Positions 1-5,703 of a stretch of 5,703 bases of DNA are shown piece by piece. Position numbers and translations under genes: made by a program. The notes under the pieces are model-generated. The model worked only from the letters and a program-made list of their open reading frames with translations, had not been told where the DNA came from and did not search any database. The DNA comes from Desulfuromonadaceae bacterium GWB2_53_15 (lineage in GTDB: Bacteria; Desulfobacterota; Desulfuromonadia; Geobacterales; Pseudopelobacteraceae), in contig MHXL01000133.1 of assembly GCA_001824455.1 (NCBI GenBank), forward strand, positions 354 to 6,056, in the 5' to 3' direction. The first letter of the stretch is position 1, and each line of letters opens with the position of its first letter.

Positions 1-755
1 CCGCTTTTGTTTCGGACGACCTGAAGAGCGGGGTTCTGCTGGAAATTAACAGCGAAACCGACTTCGTTGCCAAGAACGAGAAGTTCCAGTCCTTTGTATC
101 CGATATCGGCCGCCACATCCTGGCCACCTCACCAGCCGACTGTGCCGCTATGCTTGAGCAGCCCTATGTTGGCGACAGCTCAAAGAATGTCCAAACCTAT
201 CTGAGCGAATCAGTTTCAATAATTGGTGAAAACATCCAGATTCGTCGTTTTGCCAAATTCGACATCACCGGAAATGGCTGCATAGGCTCCTACATTCATG
301 CCGGCGGCAAGATAGGTGTGCTAGTACAGGTGGAAGGCCCGGCCGTCACCGATGCAAACCGCGAAGCACTCCAGTCGTTCGTAAGGGACATAGCAATGCA
401 CTCGGCCGCTGCGGGCCCCCGCTTTATTACCCGCGATCAGGTTCCGGCCGATGTACTGGAACGCGAGAAGGAAATCTATCGCGTAAAAGCCAAAGAATCA
501 GGAAAACCGGATGCCATCATCGAAAAAATCATCGATGGCCAGATAAACAAGTTTTATGCGGAAATCTGCTTGAATGAGCAAGTTTTTGTCAAGGACACTG
601 ATAAGAGCATTCAGCAAGTTGTGAAGGAAATCGGAAACAGTGTCGGTGGGCCTGTCGTGATCACGCGATTTGAACGCTATGTACTGGGCGAAGGCCTTGA
701 AAAGAAGGAATCGGACTTTGCCGCCGAAGTGGCGGCTGCGGCCGGCCTGAAATAA
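1..755 (+). CDS. tsf: Elongation factor Ts (EF-Ts), 5'-truncated by the window edge
   Basis: EF-Ts is the cytoplasmic guanine-nucleotide exchange factor that releases GDP from EF-Tu during translation elongation. The first complete codon is at position 3, and 250 residues are visible before the TAA at 753-755. Numbering from position 3, the hallmark TDFVAKN motif lies at residues 19-25. The end of the N subdomain (GENIQIRRF) is at 75-83, and the C subdomain opens with [14 protein letters not shown] at 95-108. A charged helical region follows ([17 protein letters not shown]), then the C-terminal [18 protein letters not shown] typical of the family. Compared with E. coli EF-Ts (283 aa), about 60 N-terminal residues, including the UBA-like EF-Tu-binding region, lie outside the window. 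The whole protein would therefore be about 310 aa, the long form with both core subdomains. The ATG at 150 is internal and not a start, because conserved sequence continues upstream in frame. rpsB is expected just upstream by analogy with other genomes. Confidence 0.97.
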   Translation, partial: AFVSDDLKSGVLLEINSETDFVAKNEKFQSFVSDIGRHILATSPADCAAMLEQPYVGDSSKNVQTYLSESVSIIGENIQIRRFAKFDITGNGCIGSYIHAGGKIGVLVQVEGPAVTDANREALQSFVRDIAMHSAAAGPRFITRDQVPADVLEREKEIYRVKAKESGKPDAIIEKIIDGQINKFYAEICLNEQVFVKDTDKSIQQVVKEIGNSVGGPVVITRFERYVLGEGLEKKESDFAAEVAAAAGLK

Positions 756-759
756 TTTT

Positions 760-789
760 AAAAGCCGGCCTAAATGGCCGGCTTTTTTT
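760..789 (+). terminator. Intrinsic (Rho-independent) terminator after tsf
   Basis: The sequence shows a perfect 11-bp inverted repeat: aaaagccggcc at 760-770 pairs with ggccggctttt at 776-786 around a 5-nt loop (taaat). The 3' arm runs into a tract of seven T (783-789). The stem core is seven consecutive G-C pairs. It begins five bases after the tsf stop and ends 27 bases before the pyrH ATG. It probably ends or attenuates the upstream (rpsB-)tsf transcript, partly uncoupling it from the pyrH-rseP block. I see no convincing sigma-70 promoter between it and pyrH, so pyrH is fed either by read-through or by a promoter I cannot recognise, perhaps inside tsf. Confidence 0.9.
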
Positions 790-816
790 ATACCACATCC
801 AGACGGGAGGCACGTT

Positions 817-1536
817 ATGAGCAGGCCGTCATTTTCCAGGGTTCTCCTGAAGCTGTCCGGCGAGTCACTGGCCGGCGATCAGGGCTACGGCATTGACCCA
901 AACACCATCAATACTATCGCCGCCGAGATTAGAGAAGTTGTCAGCCAGGGAGTGCAACTGGCACTTGTCATCGGTGGGGGCAACATCTTCCGCGGGCTGG
1001 CAGCCTCATCCAAGGGAATGGATCGTGCCAGCGCTGATTATATGGGCATGCTGGCCACCATGATCAACTCTTTGGCCATGCAGGATGCGCTGGAGAAGGT
1101 CGGTGTTGCCACCCGAGTCCAGTCAGCCATTGATATGCAGGAGGTCGCTGAACCCTACATCCGTCGTCGAGCCATGCGTCACCTGGAAAAGGGGCGAGTG
1201 GTCATCTTCGGTGCCGGTACCGGCAACCCCTACTTCACTACCGATACCGCAGCCAGCCTGAGGGCAATGGAGATCAACGCCCAGGTGATTCTCAAGGGGA
1301 CCAAGGTGGATGGCGTTTACTCGGCAGATCCGATGAAGGATCCGGATGCCGTCAAACTTCCCAAACTGACCTACATTGATGTCCTCAAAAGAGGTCTGCA
1401 GGTTATGGATGCCACCGCGACCTCACTCTGCATGGACAACAATCTGCCCATCATTATCTTTGACCTGACCACTGAAGGTAACATCAAAAAGGTTATCAGC
1501 GGCGAAGAGATCGGAACCATCGTACAAGGAGAATAA
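817..1536 (+). CDS. pyrH: UMP kinase (uridylate kinase)
   Basis: This cytoplasmic enzyme phosphorylates UMP to UDP with ATP, feeding UTP, CTP and UDP-sugar synthesis. The 239-aa product is full length (E. coli PyrH is 241 aa) and has the amino-acid-kinase fold. Visible motifs are the N-terminal LLKLSGES (residues 10-17), the glycine-rich IGGGNIFRG (52-60), the UMP-site region [10 protein letters not shown] (69-78), [16 protein letters not shown] (131-146) and the nucleotide-binding [13 protein letters not shown] (160-172). The start is ATG 817, six bases after a good Shine-Dalgarno sequence (gggagg, 805-810). It is the first gene after the terminator and the head of the tightly packed unit. 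Bacterial UMP kinases of this family are hexamers activated by GTP and inhibited by UTP; this is family knowledge and not visible here. Confidence 0.98.
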   Translation: MSRPSFSRVLLKLSGESLAGDQGYGIDPNTINTIAAEIREVVSQGVQLALVIGGGNIFRGLAASSKGMDRASADYMGMLATMINSLAMQDALEKVGVATRVQSAIDMQEVAEPYIRRRAMRHLEKGRVVIFGAGTGNPYFTTDTAASLRAMEINAQVILKGTKVDGVYSADPMKDPDAVKLPKLTYIDVLKRGLQVMDATATSLCMDNNLPIIIFDLTTEGNIKKVISGEEIGTIVQGE

Positions 1537-1541
1537 TAACC

Positions 1542-2099
1542 ATGCAAAAGAGCGTACTTGACGACATGAAGTCCCACATGGAGAAGACCCTGGGCGTTCT
1601 TAAGAACGAATTCCAGAAGATCAGAACCGGGCGAGCCAGCACTGGTATTCTGGATAGCGTCAAGGTGGATTATTACGGCAATCTTTCCTCTATCAGCCAG
1701 GTGGCCACTCTGGCAGTCCCTGAGCCACGTACTATCACCATAGCCCCCTGGGAAGCAAAGATCATCCCGGCCATCGAGAAAGCCATCCTCAATGCCAACA
1801 TCGGCTTGACCCCTTCCAATGACGGCAAAACCATCCGCCTGAATCTGCCGCCGCTTACAGAAGAGCGCCGAAAGGAAATTGTAAAAGACCTGAAGAAAAA
1901 GGCTGAGGAAGATAAGGTCGCCCTGCGCAATATTCGCCGTGACGCTATCGACCGCTTAAAGAAACTGGAGAAGGACAAGGCAATTACCGAGGATGAGTTG
2001 AAAAAATCCGAGAAAGAGGTCCAGGATATCACCAAGAGCTTCGAAGCCAAGATGGACGAAGCAGTGGCCCACAAGGAAAAAGAGGTTATGGAAGTATAA
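1542..2099 (+). CDS. frr: Ribosome recycling factor (RRF)
   Basis: RRF works with EF-G to split the post-termination ribosome so that its subunits can be reused. The 185-aa product matches the family length. It shows the conserved RTGRAS motif (residues 28-33) in the first long helix, the VPEPRTITIAPWE segment (59-71) of the beta-rich domain II, LPPLTEERRKE (102-112), and NIRRDAIDRLKKLEKD starting at 130. R132 aligns with the arginine known to be essential in E. coli RRF. The rest of the C-terminus is the charged helical bundle (EDELKKSEKEVQDITK). The start is ATG 1542, five bases after the pyrH stop; its Shine-Dalgarno (aaggag, 1526-1531) lies inside the last pyrH codons. The stop TAA shares a base with the ATG of uppS. 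Confidence 0.98.
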   Translation: MQKSVLDDMKSHMEKTLGVLKNEFQKIRTGRASTGILDSVKVDYYGNLSSISQVATLAVPEPRTITIAPWEAKIIPAIEKAILNANIGLTPSNDGKTIRLNLPPLTEERRKEIVKDLKKKAEEDKVALRNIRRDAIDRLKKLEKDKAITEDELKKSEKEVQDITKSFEAKMDEAVAHKEKEVMEV

Positions 2100-2839
2100 T
2101 GGAGCCGCTTCACCCGGACAAACTCCCCACACATCTGGCCATCATCATGGATGGCAACGGACGCTGGGCCCAACAACGCATGCTCAAACGTATCGTTGGC
2201 CACCAACGGGGTGCGGAAACAGTAAAAATGGTGGTTGAGCAGGCATCTCAGCTCGGGATCAAGTATCTGACCCTGTTTGCCTTCTCTTCCGAAAACTGGT
2301 CCCGCCCGCCCATCGAGGTGCGGGCGCTAATGACACTGCTCAAGAAGTACATCCGCCGGGAAACAGCCCGGATGATGCGCAATAACATCCGCTACAACAT
2401 CATCGGTAACCGTAGTGACCTGCCTGAGGATGTTAATCAGACACTGGACGAAGCCACTCTTGAAACTGCCGGTAACACCGGCATGGTTCTGACCTTGGCG
2501 CTCTCCTATGGCGGCCGGCAAGAGATCAGTATGGCCGCTGCACGTATGGCACGGGACATGGTTGCCGGAAAGCTGAGTGCCGATGATGTTACGGTAGACA
2601 CATTTGCAGAGTATCTGGACACCGGCGGCTTGCCGGACCCCGATTTTCTGATCCGCACCAGTGGCGAGATGCGCATCAGCAATTTTTTGCTGTGGCAATT
2701 GGCTTATACTGAACTTTACTTCACCGAAACCAACTGGCCGGATTTCACCATCAACGAGTTTCACAAGGCACTGGCCGATTTTCAATCCCGAGAGCGTCGT
2801 TTTGGCAAAACAAGCGATCAGATTACCAAGAGGAACTAA
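2099..2839 (+). CDS. uppS: Undecaprenyl diphosphate synthase (cis-prenyltransferase)
   Basis: UppS condenses isopentenyl diphosphate onto farnesyl diphosphate in cis to make the C55 undecaprenyl diphosphate carrier used for peptidoglycan and surface polysaccharides. The 246-aa product is full length. The catalytic motif IMDGNGRWA is at residues 16-24 with D18 as the Mg-binding aspartate. GHQRGAE is at 34-40 and FAFSSENWSRP at 60-70. The diphosphate-binding C-terminal motif is at 183-201, with R187 and R193, followed by E206 in AYTELYF; these correspond to E. coli R194, R200 and E213. The ATG overlaps the frr stop as TAATG, and no other start lies in frame just upstream. The Shine-Dalgarno is weak (ggaag at 2090-2094, four bases away; agagg at 2081-2085, thirteen away), so translation probably depends on coupling to frr. 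dxr, three genes on, supplies the C5 precursor pathway. Confidence 0.98.
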   Translation: MEPLHPDKLPTHLAIIMDGNGRWAQQRMLKRIVGHQRGAETVKMVVEQASQLGIKYLTLFAFSSENWSRPPIEVRALMTLLKKYIRRETARMMRNNIRYNIIGNRSDLPEDVNQTLDEATLETAGNTGMVLTLALSYGGRQEISMAAARMARDMVAGKLSADDVTVDTFAEYLDTGGLPDPDFLIRTSGEMRISNFLLWQLAYTELYFTETNWPDFTINEFHKALADFQSRERRFGKTSDQITKRN

Positions 2840-2844
2840 CCATT
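2828..2844 (+). promoter_or_regulatory. Ribosome binding site and ATT start codon of cdsA
   Basis: The sequence aagagga (2828-2834), overlapping the end of uppS, sits seven bases before ATT at 2842-2844. The next codons read K-R-L-V-T-A-L, the usual CdsA N-terminus after Met. No in-frame ATG, GTG or TTG exists between the in-frame TGA at 2710-2712 and TTG 2926. That TTG has no Shine-Dalgarno and would remove the first membrane segment. The spacing is ideal for ATT, hence the start choice. Confidence 0.75.
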
Positions 2845-3636
2845 AAACGCCTTGTAACCGCGCTCATCCTCCTGCCGGTCGTTATCCTGACCATCCTCAA
2901 AGGTGGTCCCGTACTCTTTGCCTGTTTGCTGGGCATCTTCACCTTCATCGGTATGCACGAGTTCTACCGCATGGCCTTGCCGGACAGAACCGTCGAGGCA
3001 TGGCTGGCAGCCGCCTGTGGCGCGCTTTTTATCTTTATCCCGTTTACAGGTGATGATCGCCTTGTACTGGGGGCCATTGCCGCTCTGTTTTTGGCCTTTG
3101 CCCTGCTGTTCCTCTTTCGCATCAAAGACATTGCCGATGCGGCCCGCGAGGTAGCCTACGCTACGCTGGCCTTCTTCTATATCCCGTTCCTGCTCATGCA
3201 TCTGGTCCTGTTGCGCCAAACCACCCACGGCGTGCAGTGGCTGTTTGTCATCATGCTGATCGTCATGACCAATGACTCGGCCGCCTACTACACCGGCAGT
3301 GCCTTTGGCCGTCATAAGCTGTACCCCTTGGTCAGCCCCAAAAAGAGCATTGAAGGCTCTTTGGGTGGACTGGTCGGCAGTATCGGCGGCACCCTTTTAG
3401 CCCGATTCACCTTTTTTCCGCAACTCACTCTGACAGATGCGTTACTGACGGCAATCTTCATCGGTATCCTCGGGCAAACAGGCGACCTGTTCGAGTCCCT
3501 GCTTAAACGCAGCTTCGGCGTCAAGGACTCAGGCACCATCTTCCCCGGCCATGGCGGCGTACTGGACCGTTTGGACAGCATCATCTTCGCCGCCCCGGCC
3601 GCCTACTATTACGTCATCTTTTTTTTCAAGGGATAG
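2842..3636 (+). CDS. cdsA: Phosphatidate cytidylyltransferase (CDP-diacylglycerol synthase), probable ATT start
   Basis: This integral membrane enzyme makes CDP-diacylglycerol from phosphatidic acid and CTP, the branch point to all major bacterial phospholipids. Read from ATT 2842 it has 264 residues, within the family's usual size. It is strongly hydrophobic with several membrane segments; the first two run roughly from residue 4 to 40. The EFYRMA motif follows them. ND at residues 144-145 and SPKKS-EGS at 165-173 are typical substrate/metal-site elements. The family signature occupies 219-245 and is complete: S219, K222-R223, K228-D229, then [11 protein letters not shown]. It follows GDLFE, part of the same conserved block. 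It lies two bases after uppS and four before dxr. The odd points are the start codon (see the RBS entry) and a T8 run at 3619-3626 near its 3' end. The family assignment is certain; the exact N-terminus is the less certain part. Confidence 0.95.
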   Translation: MKRLVTALILLPVVILTILKGGPVLFACLLGIFTFIGMHEFYRMALPDRTVEAWLAAACGALFIFIPFTGDDRLVLGAIAALFLAFALLFLFRIKDIADAAREVAYATLAFFYIPFLLMHLVLLRQTTHGVQWLFVIMLIVMTNDSAAYYTGSAFGRHKLYPLVSPKKSIEGSLGGLVGSIGGTLLARFTFFPQLTLTDALLTAIFIGILGQTGDLFESLLKRSFGVKDSGTIFPGHGGVLDRLDSIIFAAPAAYYYVIFFFKG

Positions 3637-3640
3637 CCAT

Positions 3641-4804
3641 ATGAAACATCTTTCCATCCTCGGATCAACCGGCTCCATCGGCGTCAGCACCCTGGAGATT
3701 GTAGCGGCCTACCCGGACCGTTTTCGCGTTATTGCCATGACCGCCGGCCGCAATCTGGATCTGTTTGCCCGTCAGATCAGGCAGTTTTCGCCACGCATTG
3801 CGGCTGTAGCCTCGGCCCAGGATATCCCTCGGCTCAAGGAGCTGTGCTCCGGTATCAAGGTCGAGATCACAGGCGGCGTAGAGGGTTTGATTGCTGCCGC
3901 CACAGCCGATGAATCCGAGATGGTCGTGGCAGCCATAGTCGGAGCAGCCGGACTCGTCCCTACCGCCGCAGCCATAAAAGCAGGTAAGGATATTGCCCTG
4001 GCAAATAAGGAGACTCTGGTCACGGCCGGTCACCTTTTCATGGAAATGATAACTGAGTATGGTGTCAAACTCTATCCGGTGGACAGTGAGCACAGCGCTG
4101 TTTTCCAATCCATTGAAGGACATCGCAGCGAAGATATCGGCAAAATTATTCTGACCGCATCAGGTGGTCCATTTTTGAATACGCCGACCGCACAACTCGC
4201 CAGCGTTACGGTGCAAGATGCCCTTAATCATCCTAACTGGAGCATGGGTCGCAAGATCACCATCGACTCGGCCACCATGATGAACAAGGGGTTGGAAGTA
4301 TTGGAGGCGCGTTGGTTGTTCGACGTACCGGTCGAGAAGATCGACGTCAATATTCATCCCCAAAGCATCATCCACTCCATGGTAGAGTACATCGACGGCT
4401 GCGTCATAGCTCAACTCGGCACCCCGGACATGAAGGCGCCCATTGCCTACGCCCTCTCCTACCCTGAGCGTGTCGCAACAGGCGTCAAGACGCTTGATCT
4501 GACCACCTTCTCCGGCCTGACCTTTCACAAGCCTGATCTGATCAAGTTCCGTTGTCTTGGACTGGCCTACCAGGCCATAAAGGCAGGCGAGAGCATGCCG
4601 GCTGTAATGAATGCCGCCAATGAGATAGCCGTAGAGGCATTCCTGGAAGGCCGGATCCGCTTTTTACAGATACCGGAGATTATTGAACGCACCATGGATG
4701 CCCATCAGGCTCACGATCTGAAAACAATCGAAGAGGTACTGCTGTCTGACCGTTGGGGTCGAGACAAGGCCCGGGAAATTTGCAGGGGAGGAACACCGTC
4801 ATGA
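3641..4804 (+). CDS. dxr: 1-deoxy-D-xylulose 5-phosphate reductoisomerase
   Basis: DXR (IspC) converts DXP to 2-C-methyl-D-erythritol 4-phosphate using NADPH and a divalent metal, the committed step of the MEP isoprenoid pathway and the target of fosmidomycin. The product is 387 aa. It has the NADPH-binding GSTGSIG at residues 8-14, LANKETLV, and the metal ligands D148 and E150 in [15 protein letters not shown] and the flexible active-site loop HPNWSMG (197-203) follow, then MMNKGLE with N215, K216 and the third ligand E219. Compared with E. coli, the segment between VDSEH and SGGPF is about ten residues shorter, which is common outside gammaproteobacteria. The start is ATG 3641, seven bases after aaggga (3628-3633) and directly at the GSTGSIG-bearing N-terminus. 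The same frame is open back to 3551, but that extension overlaps the conserved end of cdsA and is not family-like. The stop overlaps the rseP start as ATGA. Confidence 0.98.
   Translation: MKHLSILGSTGSIGVSTLEIVAAYPDRFRVIAMTAGRNLDLFARQIRQFSPRIAAVASAQDIPRLKELCSGIKVEITGGVEGLIAAATADESEMVVAAIVGAAGLVPTAAAIKAGKDIALANKETLVTAGHLFMEMITEYGVKLYPVDSEHSAVFQSIEGHRSEDIGKIILTASGGPFLNTPTAQLASVTVQDALNHPNWSMGRKITIDSATMMNKGLEVLEARWLFDVPVEKIDVNIHPQSIIHSMVEYIDGCVIAQLGTPDMKAPIAYALSYPERVATGVKTLDLTTFSGLTFHKPDLIKFRCLGLAYQAIKAGESMPAVMNAANEIAVEAFLEGRIRFLQIPEIIERTMDAHQAHDLKTIEEVLLSDRWGRDKAREICRGGTPS
4784..4803 (+). promoter_or_regulatory. Ribosome binding site and start of rseP overlapping the dxr stop
   Basis: A strong Shine-Dalgarno sequence, aggggagg (4784-4791), lies inside the last dxr codons. 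It is nine bases before ATG 4801, which overlaps the dxr TGA (4802-4804) as ATGA. A second in-frame ATG at 4804 is twelve bases away, so 4801 is preferred. The arrangement suggests translational coupling of dxr and rseP. Confidence 0.75.
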
Positions 4805-5703
4805 TGTTAATTTATGCCATAATAGTTCTTGGTATTTTGATCTTTGTCCACGAACTGGGGCACTTTCTCGTTGCCAAGATGCTTAACGTCAAGATAGAGA
4901 AATTCTCGCTTGGTTTCGGTCCGAAGTTGTTCGGAAAGCAGATCGGAGAAACAGAATACCTTCTTTCTGCATTCCCGTTGGGCGGTTACGTTAAAATGTT
5001 CGGAGAAGGTGGCTACATCGAGGGCAGCGAAACCCACCACGAACCCGAGCTTGATAAAGATGCTGTGGACACTGAAGCACCACGTGAGTTGACTGAAGAG
5101 GAGAAGGCGCGTTCCTTTGCCCATAAACCACCGCTTGCGCGCATTGCCATCGTCATAGCCGGCCCGGCATTCAATCTTTGCTTTGCCTGGCTCGCATTCA
5201 TCGTGCTTTGCATGCTGGGTGTCCCCACCGTTACCGCCAAGATCGGCGACATACTGAAAGACAAGCCCGCCGCAAAAGCCGGGGTTCAGAAAGACGACGT
5301 TATTACTGCCATCAACAATAAAGCCATTGTGCATTGGGATGATGTTGCCGGGGCAATCTCAGCCAGCAAGGGTCAACCAATAAGCCTGACCGTCAAACGC
5401 GGCAATCAGGATGTATCCTTCACAATTACGCCCGAGCCGCGCATAAGCAAGAATCTGTTCGGCGAAAAGGTTAATAGCTTCGCCATCGGCGTTGCTTCGG
5501 CCGGCGAGATTGTCACAGAGCACTACAACCCGTTCCAGGCCGTCATCAAAGGGAGCGTTCAGACCTGGAAGGTGATTGAACTGACGTTCATGTCGCTGGT
5601 AAAAATGGCCCAGCGCGTTGTGCCGCTCGATACAATCGGCGGACCGATCATGATTGTCAAAATGGCCGGTGAGCAGGCCTCGGCCGGCGGCTCCAACTTC
5701 CTG
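4801..5703 (+). CDS. rseP: RseP-family site-2 intramembrane zinc metalloprotease, 3'-truncated by the window edge
   Basis: This inner-membrane protease cuts transmembrane segments; in E. coli RseP releases sigma-E by cleaving anti-sigma factor RseA after DegS, and it also removes remnant signal peptides. The frame stays open for 301 residues to the right edge with no stop. The first membrane helix carries the zinc-binding HELGH at residues 17-21. FPLGGYVKM is at 58-66. An acidic linker follows (about 67-104, rich in E and D), then [13 protein letters not shown] (113-125) opening the second membrane segment. A single PDZ domain covers roughly 143-212 ([20 protein letters not shown] within it), unlike the two PDZ domains of E. 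coli RseP (450 aa). GGPIMIV at 280-286 precedes the missing C-terminal helix that should carry the third zinc ligand in an LDG-type motif. About 50-60 residues probably lie beyond the window. The substrate here, possibly an RseA-like anti-sigma factor, is not indicated by the sequence. Confidence 0.96.
   Translation, partial: MMLIYAIIVLGILIFVHELGHFLVAKMLNVKIEKFSLGFGPKLFGKQIGETEYLLSAFPLGGYVKMFGEGGYIEGSETHHEPELDKDAVDTEAPRELTEEEKARSFAHKPPLARIAIVIAGPAFNLCFAWLAFIVLCMLGVPTVTAKIGDILKDKPAAKAGVQKDDVITAINNKAIVHWDDVAGAISASKGQPISLTVKRGNQDVSFTITPEPRISKNLFGEKVNSFAIGVASAGEIVTEHYNPFQAVIKGSVQTWKVIELTFMSLVKMAQRVVPLDTIGGPIMIVKMAGEQASAGGSNFL

Noticed and set aside
697..794. Possible promoter elements (TTGAAA at 697-702, TATACC at 789-794) before pyrH
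   Set aside because: No partner hexamer of acceptable quality lies at 16-18 bp spacing for either, so a promoter cannot be supported from sequence alone.
1213..1224. 12-bp palindrome gccggtaccggc in pyrH
   Set aside because: It falls on the codons of the conserved GAGTGN motif and is explained by coding constraint and GC-rich codon choice.
1595..1608. Perfect 14-bp palindrome cgttcttaagaacg inside frr
   Set aside because: It encodes conserved-looking RRF residues, and a palindrome of this length is expected about 0.3 times by chance in 5.7 kb; no second copy or operator context was seen.
1673..2206. 177-codon minus-strand open frame across frr and the uppS start
   Set aside because: It lies antisense to two certain genes, has no recognisable domain and low-complexity S/R/F-rich sequence; a codon-bias shadow. 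The other minus-strand frames (1371-1577, 2327-2785, 2836-3315, 3312-3584, 3665-4123, 4160-4528, 4807-5334) were rejected on the same grounds.
2467..2483. Small hairpin tgccggt-aac-accggca inside uppS
   Set aside because: The stem is only 7 bp with a 3-nt loop and no following T tract, so it is not a terminator; it lies in coding sequence and is probably chance.
2926..3636. Shorter cdsA reading from TTG 2926
   Set aside because: No Shine-Dalgarno before it, and conserved-looking hydrophobic CdsA sequence continues upstream in frame to ATT 2842.
3551..3640. 90-base upstream extension of dxr
   Set aside because: It overlaps the conserved C-terminal coding region of cdsA, its translation is unlike DXR, and ATG 3641 has a good ribosome binding site directly before the NADPH-binding N-terminus.

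Overview
The window holds a conserved bacterial housekeeping block in one orientation (+): the 3' part of tsf, then pyrH, frr, uppS, cdsA, dxr and the 5' part of rseP. The order tsf-pyrH-frr-uppS-cdsA-dxr-rseP is known from many proteobacteria. The protein details lean towards a deltaproteobacterial lineage (Desulfuromonadota/Desulfobacterota). These include a single-PDZ RseP with an acidic linker, a DXR about ten residues shorter than the enterobacterial form before its catalytic loop, and an EF-Ts tail resembling Geobacter-type sequences. This placement is an inference from memory of these families, not a computed tree. The composition looks moderately GC-rich and even, and I see no sign of transfer, mobile DNA, CRISPR, tRNA or rRNA.

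Layout: EF-Ts (tsf) enters from the left edge and stops at 755. A strong intrinsic terminator hairpin follows five bases later (760-789). From pyrH (817) onward the genes are packed as a single transcription unit with gaps of a few bases or overlaps: pyrH-frr 5 nt, frr-uppS sharing one base (TAATG), uppS-cdsA 2 nt, cdsA-dxr 4 nt, and dxr-rseP overlapping at ATGA. rseP runs off the right edge without a stop. No stretch longer than 300 bases lacks a gene.

Functionally, the block joins translation (EF-Ts, ribosome recycling factor) to envelope building. UMP kinase feeds the CTP and UDP-sugar pools, and CdsA uses CTP to make CDP-diacylglycerol. DXR commits carbon to the MEP isoprenoid pathway, whose C5 units UppS condenses into the undecaprenyl lipid carrier. 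RseP is the membrane protease of envelope-stress signalling.

The most notable observation is that cdsA has no ATG, GTG or TTG start at its expected N-terminus. Its reading frame, Shine-Dalgarno spacing and family N-terminus all point to an ATT start codon at 2842. A second speculative point is a run of eight T at the 3' end of cdsA, where loss of one base would fuse CdsA in frame to DXR. I found no undescribed multi-gene system; the rest is an ordinary conserved operon.
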